A stretch of DNA of 8,093 bases from Prevotella sp. UBA7782 (GTDB taxonomy: Bacteria > Bacteroidota > Bacteroidia > Bacteroidales > Bacteroidaceae), in NCBI GenBank assembly GCA_002480935.1, contig DLDC01000177.1, positions 168 to 8,260 of the forward strand, read 5' to 3'. Numbering within the stretch: the stretch's first letter is position 1; every line of letters begins with the position of its first letter. The notes under the pieces were generated by a model, which worked only from the letters and a program-made list of their open reading frames with translations, ran no database searches and was not told where the DNA came from. A program made the translations under genes and the position numbers. This document shows positions 1 to 7,800 of the stretch, piece after piece.

Positions 1-17
1 GTATAAAGATTTATAAA

Positions 18-1079
18 GTGAAGTTACATGTTTTTAATCCAGAGCACGACATGGCTTTGGCATTTAATGGTAAGTATTTTACGGCGCCTCATGCCGGCAG
101 GCAGCTGCGCTCAGACTGTGATTTTTTACCTGTGATATGGGCACATGAGGGCGATGCGGTGTTAGTTGATGACATAGAATCTGCCAAGGCTCATCTTCGT
201 CGTTTAGGCATAGACAGCTCAAAATACGAGCTTGTCACGAAGCAATTGCCAAGAAGACTGAATAAGATTAAATCCATTGAGCCGTGGGGGTGGGACGAGG
301 CCATAGCATTCAATTTGGGCAGATTAGGCGTTTCCGCCGATCTCTTGCCCAGCCATACGCAGATAGCCTCATGGCGTGAGCTGAGCAGTCGGCGTTTCGC
401 AGCGTTGGCTTTACATGATGTTTGCGAGCGTCTTCAGTCTCGGCACTGTGCTGTGGTGGGGTCTGCGACCTATGTTACGCAGGCTGAAGATATAAAAGAG
501 ATGCTTCACTCACAACCCAAGAGCGTCATCAAGGCACCATGGAGCTCATCAGGTAGAGGCATTCGCTATGTTCAAGACCAGCTCGATCCGTCTATAGAGC
601 GATGGGCTGAGAACGTCATATCTCAACAAGGGGGCATTATGATAGAGCCCTATTATAATAAGGTGAAAGATTTCGGAATGGAATTTACGGTGCGCAACGG
701 TCAGATAACATACAATGGTCTGTCCATTTTCAGCACTGTTCACGGTGCATATACGGGTAATGTAATTGCCAATGAAGCCTACAAGCAAGAGGCACTGTCT
801 ATTTATCTCTCGCCTGATGTATTAAAAGAGGTGCGCAATGTCATTAAAGAAGTACTCGAACCAAGTTTGTCTAACTATAATGGATGCTTTGGAGTAGATA
901 TGATGATTGTACGTGATAATAACGAAAACCTATTACTTCATCCGATGGTTGAGATCAATTTGCGACGCACCATGGGCCATGTGGCGCTGGCCTTATCCGA
1001 GCGCAAGCCTTCCACCCATGCCATCATGCGCATCGTTTATGAGGGAACGCGTTATCATTTGCGCCTTTTAAGGATGTGA
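18..1079 (+). CDS. ATP-grasp-fold protein of unknown substrate (conserved Bacteroidota type)
   Basis: The 353-residue product has the layout of an ATP-grasp ligase, an enzyme class that joins a carboxylate to an amine or similar nucleophile through an acyl-phosphate made from ATP. Visible elements are a basic/glycine-rich loop, VIKAPWSSSGRG, at about 170-181 (K172 as likely ATP-binding lysine), an MIEPYY segment at 208-213, a FGVDMMIV strand at 291-298 (D294) and a VEINLRRTMG segment at 311-320 (E312 and N314 as likely Mg ligands, R316/R317 for phosphate or substrate). The N-terminus, VFNPEHDMALA at 5-15, resembles a family-specific opening motif. No signal peptide or membrane segment is seen, so it is probably cytoplasmic. 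The start is GTG at 18; the frame is open without a stop to the left edge, so a start further upstream cannot be excluded. The other two forward frames stop at 4-6 and 14-16, so an upstream gene may end just before this one. The substrate cannot be read from the sequence. Confidence 0.85.
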   Translation: MKLHVFNPEHDMALAFNGKYFTAPHAGRQLRSDCDFLPVIWAHEGDAVLVDDIESAKAHLRRLGIDSSKYELVTKQLPRRLNKIKSIEPWGWDEAIAFNLGRLGVSADLLPSHTQIASWRELSSRRFAALALHDVCERLQSRHCAVVGSATYVTQAEDIKEMLHSQPKSVIKAPWSSSGRGIRYVQDQLDPSIERWAENVISQQGGIMIEPYYNKVKDFGMEFTVRNGQITYNGLSIFSTVHGAYTGNVIANEAYKQEALSIYLSPDVLKEVRNVIKEVLEPSLSNYNGCFGVDMMIVRDNNENLLLHPMVEINLRRTMGHVALALSERKPSTHAIMRIVYEGTRYHLRLLRM

Positions 1080-1081
1080 AA

Positions 1082-1136
1082 TAGGCACTTTTGCATGTCA
1101 AAAACATATAAATGCAGTGCCTAAAAGGGCTTTTTT
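1082..1136 (+). terminator. Stem-loop and T-run after the ATP-grasp gene
   Basis: Just past the stop codon, TAGGCACT (1082-1089) pairs perfectly with AGTGCCTA (1116-1123). Inside, after a three-base bulge, GCAT (1093-1096) pairs with ATGC (1112-1115). The stem is followed by AAAGGGC and then six T residues (1131-1136). An alternative short hairpin, GCC (1119-1121) with GGC (1128-1130), sits directly against the T-run. Either would be a plausible intrinsic terminator; the gap between the larger stem and the T-run makes the exact terminating structure uncertain. Confidence 0.6.
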
Positions 1137-1145
1137 GCTATGAAA

Positions 1146-1177
1146 TTTGCCAATATCATGTATATTGCTTATTTTTG
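1146..1177 (+). promoter_or_regulatory. Bacteroidota sigma-ABfr-type promoter for the GH43 gene
   Basis: TTTG at 1146-1149 and TATTTTTG at 1170-1177 match the Bacteroidota -33 (TTTG) and -7 (TAnnTTTG) consensus. The 20-base spacing lies within the known 19-21 range. Transcription would start around 1183-1187, giving an AT-rich leader of about 65-70 bases before the ATG at 1252. The leader contains no Shine-Dalgarno sequence, which is normal for this phylum. Confidence 0.75.
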
Positions 1178-1251
1178 CAAGGTCTTTGACTCTACCATAT
1201 CACATCATCAACAGACAGATAATAATAACTAATATTAAAGCAAATCTTAAC

Positions 1252-2925
1252 ATGAAAAGGAAATCAGCGATTATTTCATTGCTTCTCCTGTCATCCGTTC
1301 TCACTCCTTTGAACGCGCAGAACTACGTGTCTCAGGTTTGGAACCCCGACAACGGTAATGGCACGTACACCAATCCTGTTATCAATGCGGATTATAGTGA
1401 CCCCGACGTCATTGCTGTTGGAGATGACTATTACCTCACGGCAAGCTCGTTTCAGTGTATGCCGGGCTTACCCATTCTTCACTCCAAAGACTTGGTTAAT
1501 TGGGAGATTATAGGTCATGCACTTACAAAGCCTTACTTCTCACAGAATGTTCCCAGCCATGGCAACGGTGTCTGGGCCCCCTGTATGCGCTATCACAATG
1601 GTGAGTTCTACATCTACTGGGGCGACCCCGACCGTGGCGTTTATATGGTGAAGACAAAGAATCCGGCGGGCGAATGGGAAAAGCCGGTTCGTGTAATTAA
1701 GGGGAAAGGCATGATAGACACCAGTCCCTTATGGGATGATGACGGCAGATGCTATCTTGTCAATGGCTGGGCTAACAGCCGCGCCCACTTTGCTTCGGTG
1801 CTCACAGTGCGTGAGTTGAATGCCGAAGGCACAGCTGCCATCAGCGATCCCGTTATTGTCTTCGACGGAAATGGCACAGAAAACCGCACATGCGAGGGAC
1901 CTAAGTTCTACAAGCGCAACGGATGGTACTGGATTATGTGCCCGGCGGGTGGTGTGCCCACCGGTTTTCAGCTTGCCATGCGCAGCAAGTCGCCTTACGG
2001 TCCTTACGAGGTTAAGAAAGTGCTAGCGCAGGGCAAGACCAACATCAACGGCCCTCACCAAGGCGGATGGGTGCATACGTCGCAAGGCGAAGACTGGTTT
2101 ATGCACTTCCAAGACAAGGGCGCTTATGGCCGTGTGGTTCATCTGCAGCCCGTGACGTGGCGCGACAACTGGCCCGTTATGGGCATCGACAAAGATGGCG
2201 ACTATTGTGGCGAGCCCGTAACCAAGTATCGCAAGCCCAAGACAGCAGGCAAGGTAGCCAATGTAAACCCACAAGAATCAGATGAGTTTAATGATGGCAA
2301 GGTGGGCATGCAATGGCAGTGGCAGGCCAACTACAGCCAGCTCTATGGCATGCCTACGATGAATGGCACTTTCCGGTTATATACCTACAAGCTCAAACCT
2401 TACACCTACAAAAAGAATAGAGACAGTTTGTCATTATGGCTAGACCCCGCCATGCTTCTGCAAAAGACTCCTGCCGACAGATTCACGGCCACAGCCAAGC
2501 TTTGTCTGACGGCTAAGAACGAGCAACAGTTTGGAGGCATCATCATGATGGGCTTGAACTTCAGTGCCCTGGTGGTTAAGAGGGTAGGGCAAGAGTTCCG
2601 GTTATTGCAGCTCACATGCAAGGACGCAGACAAGGCCAACCAGCCAACCAGCAAGCTTCTTGCTACCTTAAAGCCCACGTCAGCAGACACTAACGGCTAT
2701 CAGGAAGCCATACATGAGGCCATTTACATGCGTATGAAGGTGTATGATGGCAAGTTGCAGTTTGCCTACAGCACGGATGGAAAGCATTATACCAATGTGG
2801 GTGATGTGTTCACCATGCGTGAGGGAAAATGGATAGGCGCCAAGATAGGTCTTGTTGCAGCTGAGCCTCAGGGCACTAATCCCTGTGGCTGGATAGATGT
2901 AGACTGGTTCAGAATAACCCGATAA
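1252..2925 (+). CDS. Secreted glycoside hydrolase family 43 (beta-xylosidase/alpha-L-arabinofuranosidase type)
   Basis: This is a 557-residue exported glycosidase. Residues 1-22 form a classic signal peptide (MKRK, a hydrophobic core, cleavage near LNA-Q) without a lipobox, so the protein is probably periplasmic or released. The GH43 five-bladed propeller spans about 38-330. The expected catalytic triad is visible: D50 in YSDPDVI (general base), D156 in GMIDTSPLWDDDG (pKa modulator) and E215 in CEGPKFYKRNG (general acid). H269 in NGPHQGGWV is the usual active-site histidine. Segments such as IYWGDPDRG and MHFQDKGAYGRVVHLQP resemble subfamily 12-like members, but the subfamily is from memory. 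Residues about 340-557 form a C-terminal beta-sandwich of the concanavalin-like type common in beta-xylosidases. ATG 1252 was chosen because the upstream TTG at 1147 lies inside the promoter and would add 35 residues before a perfect signal peptide. The likely substrates are xylosyl or arabinosyl linkages of plant hemicellulose; which one cannot be told by eye. Confidence 0.92.
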   Translation: MKRKSAIISLLLLSSVLTPLNAQNYVSQVWNPDNGNGTYTNPVINADYSDPDVIAVGDDYYLTASSFQCMPGLPILHSKDLVNWEIIGHALTKPYFSQNVPSHGNGVWAPCMRYHNGEFYIYWGDPDRGVYMVKTKNPAGEWEKPVRVIKGKGMIDTSPLWDDDGRCYLVNGWANSRAHFASVLTVRELNAEGTAAISDPVIVFDGNGTENRTCEGPKFYKRNGWYWIMCPAGGVPTGFQLAMRSKSPYGPYEVKKVLAQGKTNINGPHQGGWVHTSQGEDWFMHFQDKGAYGRVVHLQPVTWRDNWPVMGIDKDGDYCGEPVTKYRKPKTAGKVANVNPQESDEFNDGKVGMQWQWQANYSQLYGMPTMNGTFRLYTYKLKPYTYKKNRDSLSLWLDPAMLLQKTPADRFTATAKLCLTAKNEQQFGGIIMMGLNFSALVVKRVGQEFRLLQLTCKDADKANQPTSKLLATLKPTSADTNGYQEAIHEAIYMRMKVYDGKLQFAYSTDGKHYTNVGDVFTMREGKWIGAKIGLVAAEPQGTNPCGWIDVDWFRITR

Positions 2926-2936
2926 GCCTTTCGATG

Positions 2937-2979
2937 TTCTGTAAGCATTCCGTCCGCTGGGTTGAGAGTGCTTACAGAA
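2937..2979. repeat. Long inverted repeat downstream of the GH43 gene (hairpin, possible terminator)
   Basis: The arm at 2937-2950 (TTCTGTAAGCATTC) pairs with 2966-2979 (GAGTGCTTACAGAA): 14 pairs with a single T-G wobble, enclosing a 15-base loop. Two further wobble pairs are possible outside. It begins 12 bases after the GH43 stop. No T-run follows directly, so it is not a textbook intrinsic terminator. It could protect the 3' end of the mRNA, act with the smaller hairpin at 3000-3022, or be a protein-binding palindrome. Confidence 0.7.
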
Positions 2980-2999
2980 TGTCTTATGATATTCGATTT

Positions 3000-3022
3000 A
3001 CTGCTTCTAAACGCAGTTTTTT
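3000..3022 (+). terminator. Short hairpin with T6 tail, probable GH43 terminator
   Basis: ACTGC (3000-3004) pairs with GCAGT (3013-3017) across an 8-base loop, and the T-run 3017-3022 follows immediately. The stem is only five base pairs, so it would be weak alone, but it lies 20 bases after the long inverted repeat, and together they would separate the GH43 transcript from the regulator gene. Confidence 0.5.
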
Positions 3023-3094
3023 CGATTGATAACCATTTTGTTGCAAATTGTCAGTAGGTTCTTGGCTTTCTTTCATATCCATAGTTGATTTCTT

Positions 3095-4726
3095 ATGATG
3101 AGGTATTTGCTTGTTTCGTTCATTCTTCTTCTTTCCATTCATCCATGCTTTGCCCGTCCATCGGTCGCACAGTCTGCCGGACAAAATCTCATGACGGCTA
3201 AGCAGTTGGCCGCAAAGGGCGAGACGGCGCGGGCATTGCTTATTGCCAATAGGGTGATAGAAGAGGTAAAGGCATCGCCCAAGAGCCGCAAGCAACAAGA
3301 ACTTTTGATGGAGGCTTACACCCTTAATGGAAATAATTATAACATTCTGGGTGACAGTCAACAAGCTCTTTCTTACTTCAGAAATGCTTTAAGAATAGCA
3401 GCAGCTTTAGGCAATGAGCAGCGTGAAGGTCAACTATACAACAACATTTTCAGTATCTATTACGCTTTACACGACTATAATCAGGCTACCGACTTACTCA
3501 ATTCGGCTCTGAATATAGCTTTGAAGTCGGGCGACAGAAACCGTATTTGCACCATTTATAACAATATGGGTCTGGTGGCATACGAGCAGTCTGACCACAA
3601 GCGAGCCTTACAGTTGCTAGATAAAGCTTTGCTATACACAAGGCCGGGGGATGTTAAAAACATTGCCAGCGTGCTCACCAACAAGGCCGAAGTGCATTAT
3701 GACAGAGGCGAATATAAGGCAACCAATGCGATACTTGACAGTGTACTATCCCTGCTTGGCACCCATAACCAGCCCCAATTCATACAACCTTATCTCAACG
3801 CAGCGCTCGTAAAGGCGCGCCTGGGAAAGACTTCAGAGCTTGCGCCACTCCTACGCACCATTTACAAACGCCTGTCTTCCTGCCCGCCTCCCGTACAAAG
3901 CAACAGCTATAGACAGCTGGCTGAGATACATTTTCAGCTCGGCGACAGTCTGGCGGGGCTGCATGACATGCTCCGTTCAGAGCGCGTAGCCGACTCCACC
4001 GGCCTAGACAGCAACAACAAGCAGGTAAGACAACTGCTCATTGCCTATCAGGCCGACCGACTGAAGCAGAGCAACAACCAACTAGAAGCTCTCGTGTCGA
4101 GTCGTACCATGTTGCTTGTCGCCTCCCTCTTGTTCCTTGTCATCCTCATCATCCTTGCCGTCTCGCTCTATCGCCAAATGCGCCTTGTGCGCCAGAAAGC
4201 CCGGCAGATAACCCGACAGCAAAAACTTTTGCACGAGTATGAGCGGAAAGAGAGTGAACGGCAGAGGCAGGCTTTAAGCCTGGAAATAGACCATAAGAAT
4301 CGCCAGCTCACTTCTTATGCTATTGATACGGCCGCCATGAACGAGTTTCATGCAAAGGTACGTGATGGCCTGTCGCAGATTAAGAGCGAGGCAAAGGGCA
4401 TGACGCCGGAGCAGCAACAGCAGCTCACCGACTTGATGAACAGCTTGTTGCATTACAATGACAAGATGGTGGCAGATGATTTTCGCCTTTATTTCGACGA
4501 GGTACATCCACAGATGCTTAACAAACTGGCCCTGCAGTATCCTCAACTTAGTGAAAAAGATCTCCACCTGTGTGCTTTTCTCCATTTGGGAATGTCTACC
4601 AAGGAGATAGCAGCCCTCACTTCGCGTGAGGTGCGGAGCGTAGACTCGGCCCGCAACCGCCTCAGAAAAAAGCTCGGCTTGGCCCCTCAGCAGTCGCTCC
4701 AACAGTTTCTCAAGGGGTTCGCATAA
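3095..4726 (+). CDS. Membrane-spanning TPR regulator with LuxR/GerE-like HTH
   Basis: This 543-residue protein belongs to a common Bacteroidota regulator type. Residues 1-20 look like a signal peptide (cleavage near CFA-R; no lipobox before C18). About 30-300 is a helical array of tetratricopeptide repeats; the clearest units are near 75-105 (LNGNNYNILGDSQQALSYF), 114-145, 154-182 (NNMGLVAYEQSDHKRALQLL) and 195-220. One transmembrane helix lies at about 338-358, followed by a charged, Gln-rich coiled coil to about 400 and the motif LEIDHKNRQLTSYAI at 396-410, which I recognise from this family. The C-terminus, about 483-540, resembles a LuxR/GerE helix-turn-helix, with GMSTKEIAALTSREV and SARNRLRKKLGL as the scanning and recognition region. 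The topology implied is periplasmic TPRs and a cytoplasmic DNA-binding domain, making it a one-component signal transducer. There is no kinase or receiver domain. The start is ATG 3095; ATG 3098 is an equal alternative. No convincing promoter is seen in 3023-3094. The target is unknown; the surface protein gene next door is the obvious candidate. Confidence 0.87.
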   Translation: MMRYLLVSFILLLSIHPCFARPSVAQSAGQNLMTAKQLAAKGETARALLIANRVIEEVKASPKSRKQQELLMEAYTLNGNNYNILGDSQQALSYFRNALRIAAALGNEQREGQLYNNIFSIYYALHDYNQATDLLNSALNIALKSGDRNRICTIYNNMGLVAYEQSDHKRALQLLDKALLYTRPGDVKNIASVLTNKAEVHYDRGEYKATNAILDSVLSLLGTHNQPQFIQPYLNAALVKARLGKTSELAPLLRTIYKRLSSCPPPVQSNSYRQLAEIHFQLGDSLAGLHDMLRSERVADSTGLDSNNKQVRQLLIAYQADRLKQSNNQLEALVSSRTMLLVASLLFLVILIILAVSLYRQMRLVRQKARQITRQQKLLHEYERKESERQRQALSLEIDHKNRQLTSYAIDTAAMNEFHAKVRDGLSQIKSEAKGMTPEQQQQLTDLMNSLLHYNDKMVADDFRLYFDEVHPQMLNKLALQYPQLSEKDLHLCAFLHLGMSTKEIAALTSREVRSVDSARNRLRKKLGLAPQQSLQQFLKGFA

Positions 4727-4753
4727 GGCTATGCGGTAGTAATGCAGTAGTGC

Positions 4754-4778
4754 AAAAGGCCCTATTAAAGGCCTTTTT
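4754..4778 (+). terminator. Intrinsic terminator of the TPR regulator gene
   Basis: AAAAGGCC (4754-4761) pairs perfectly with GGCCTTTT (4770-4777), an 8-bp stem with an 8-base loop, ending in a run of five T residues (4774-4778). It lies 28 bases after the stop codon and directly before the promoter of the next gene. The A-tract/T-tract symmetry means it could also terminate transcription coming from the other strand. Confidence 0.78.
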
Positions 4779-4781
4779 GTG

Positions 4782-4789
4782 TACTTTTG
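4782..4789 (+). promoter_or_regulatory. Bacteroidota -7 box for the large surface protein gene
   Basis: TACTTTTG matches TAnnTTTG exactly and sits 31 bases before the ATG at 4821, so the start of transcription would be near 4795-4799 and the leader very short. No TTTG lies at the expected -33 distance, where the terminator stem is found instead (about 4758-4762). The promoter may therefore be weak or need an activator, which would fit control by the neighbouring regulator, but that is inference. Confidence 0.55.
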
Positions 4790-4820
4790 CACCGTTATAT
4801 TTCTTTTAAAGCGCTAGAAT

Positions 4821-7800
4821 ATGAAAAAAATTACGACAAACAAGAAGATGACTCTTGTGGTCATCTCGTTGCTTTTGTTGTTGGTTTCACCTGCAATGGC
4901 AAGCCCCGGCGACACTGTTTTCGTTGAGAAGTTTGACACGCAGGAGGATTTCAACAAGTGGACAACCATCGACCTGAACGGCGGTCGCACATGGGAATGG
5001 CTCAACGGACATGCTGCTTACATGCTCGACTACCAGACCGGGTTGCCTGGCGATGACTATCTGGTGTCGCCAGCCATCAATCTTCAGGCCGGAAATGTTT
5101 ACGACCTGCGTTTCCGCCTCACTATGTCGAACAACATTAATTATGAGAGCTGTCGCGTCTATATGGGCACCTCGCCCGACACGGCTCACCTGAAGACGGT
5201 GCTTGCCGAATGGAAAGACGTGACCAATGAGGCCAACGGCATGAAAGAACTCACCCTTATTCCCAAGCAAACAGGCACCTATTACATTTCCTTCTATTCT
5301 TTCAGCCAGGCCAATCAGAATCGTTTCGAGATTGATGACGTGAGCATTGTGGAACGAAGCACAACACTTGTGCCGGGCGATGTGACTCATCTGTCGGCTA
5401 CGGCCGCTCCGCATGGTGCTCTTCAAGGCACCATCCGTTTTCAGTTGCCTACCCTCACCGCCGGCAACGATATGTTAGACGTCAAGAGCAGGCTCTCTTA
5501 TGCCATCTATCGTGACACGCTCAGCACCCCCATTACTACCGGAACAGGTGCCCCGGGTGATGAGGTGAGCTATATGGATAACGTCTCAGCCAATGGATTC
5601 TACACCTATCGCGTGGCCGCCTCAAATGACAAGGGCGCGGGCAGAGCATCGTCTGCCAAGATATATATAGGTAAGGACACCCCTCTGAAGCCTACTGGCG
5701 TGACGGCACATGTGGGGGCCGATTTTGCCGCACATGTGGCCTGGCATGTCTCACGCGGCAGTGTGAACAACGGTTATGTGGATTCTACTGCCCTGAAATA
5801 CATCGTCTTGCGTGACGATTCGGTCATTGCCACAACGGCAGACACCACCTATATCGACAAAGTTCCCGTAGCTCACGGACAAACCAAGGTGAGCTACACC
5901 GTCAAGGCCCTGTTCGACACGCTGGCAAGCGAGCCCAGCTACGAGGCCGAGTGCTTGGCCGGAGAGCCCATTGTGGCCCCTTATGTTGAGACTTTCGCCA
6001 ATGGCGAAACGAAATCTCCTTGGATGCAGGATGCGTCGGCGCATGATTTCGACTGGCAAAGCACCTCTGAGGTGTACGACGACTGGACGGGTGAAGCGCT
6101 CAACGCACCTGATGGCGATGGAGGCTACCTTGTGGCGGCAGTCAGTAATGCCTCTTCCAGCGACCAGTCGCGCTATGTGTCACCCTTGCTCAATCTGAGC
6201 AGGCTTTCCAATCCACAACTTTCGTTCTATTTCTACTATAATCGGAGCCAATGGTACGACCCTGAGATGGAGGGCGAAATAAACGATCGCGTGCAGGTTC
6301 AGGTGAGTTTTGATGGCGGCGAATGGCAGAATGTCGATGAAGGAGCGTTCCGCATCAATGACAACAGCAATAAGTGGCAACGCGTAACCATGACTCTGCC
6401 TAAGCAGGATGCTAAGTTTATGCAGATAGGCTTGCTTGCCATAAGCGATAATGACGGTGGAAACTGCGGTGACATGTACGTAGACAGCATCAGTGTTGAT
6501 GAGAGTAGTCTGCAAACCGACTTGGCTTTGACCTCACTCGTGGCTCGGCAGCTTCGTGTAACAGCCAATGACAGCTTGCAACTCACAGCCACTGTGCGCA
6601 ACCGAGGCGCGCAGACAATATTCAACTATCAGGTAACCTTCTTGCGCAACGGACAGCCCTATACTCAAGTAAATGGCATTTCTCTAGCTCGGGCTGATCA
6701 GGCTGACATCAAGCTGAACGTACCTACAACGGTAGATGACGCGCAGAAGGACAGCATTGTATGGCAAGCTGTCGTATCCATGCAGGGCGATGAGCTGAGT
6801 GCCAACGACTCTTCGGAGCTCGTCTTCACCTCCGTCCGCGCCAACGACTATCCGGCGCCTGTTTTGGAAGGCCAGGCTTCTGACAACAACGTGAGACTCA
6901 CGTGGAGCGCTCTAGCCTCACAGAAAGCTACAACAACTGACACCAAGACGGTGACAGACGACTTTGAGAGCTATGATGCCTTCGCCGTTGACAGCTTTGG
7001 CCAATGGACATGCTATGACGGCGACAAGGCTTCAACGCTCATCAGCCCCCGCATCCCCGTGCAATATGCTCATGAGGGCGAACCTATGGCATGGCAGGTG
7101 TTCAATAATGTGGAGTCGGGAACCTACGTGGAAAACAACTATGACGAGCCGTTTCGAGCCCACAGTGGCATACAATATCTTGCGTCGCCATCCTGCAACT
7201 GGCCTGCAGAAAACAACGACTGGCTCATCACGCCACGTCTGGACGGTCAGGCGCAGACCATAAAGTTCTGGGCTAAGGGCGCAACAGTCGATTCAGAGTG
7301 GATGGATGTGTACTACTCAACCACCGACAACCATCACGACAGCTTTGTGAAGCTCAACGATGCCACCATATACGTAAACGAAATGTGGAAGCAATACAGC
7401 TTCGACGTTCCGCAGGGCGCGCGCTATTTTGCCCTGAGAAACGCACGCCGCACAGTGTTCCTCTTTATAGACGACTTCACCTACCAGGCATATAACGGTG
7501 CCAAAGACCAGCTGGACCTGACGGGATATAATGTTTATCGCGATGGAGTGAGACTTAACGAGACTCCTGTCACAACACTCTCTTACACCGACACCGATGT
7601 TAAGACGGGCAGCACGCACACTTATCGTGTCACAGCAGTTTATGCCCAAGGCGAGAGCAACTACTCTAACGGCTTCAGCACCGTTGTGACGGGGCTGCAA
7701 AGACTAGATGCCCACTCGACTACAGAGCCTGCAGCCGTTTACAACATGTCGGGCATGAGAACGGACAAAGAGGCTAGGGGAGTGAACATCGTAAGGTGTC

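Noticed and set aside
1147..1251. N-terminal extension of the GH43 gene from a TTG at 1147
   Set aside because: The TTG lies inside the promoter, upstream of the expected transcript start, and would precede an intact signal peptide that begins at ATG 1252.
3034..3064. Candidate promoter for the regulator gene (TTTG at 3037-3040 and TAGGTTCT at 3055-3062)
   Set aside because: The second box matches TAnnTTTG poorly and the spacing is 14 bases instead of 19-21.
2984..3364. Minus-strand 126-codon open frame across the GH43-regulator gap
   Set aside because: Most of it is antisense to the signal peptide and first TPRs of the regulator; the rest covers a hairpin and terminator. No domain is seen and no promoter supports it.
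4274..4792. Minus-strand 172-codon open frame antisense to the regulator gene
   Set aside because: It overlaps the HTH-coding part of a well-supported forward gene, crosses its terminator, and its translation shows no recognisable domain.
4887..5426. Minus-strand 179-codon open frame antisense to the first jelly-roll module
   Set aside because: It lies wholly opposite a clear domain of the forward gene, and its product has no recognisable motif.
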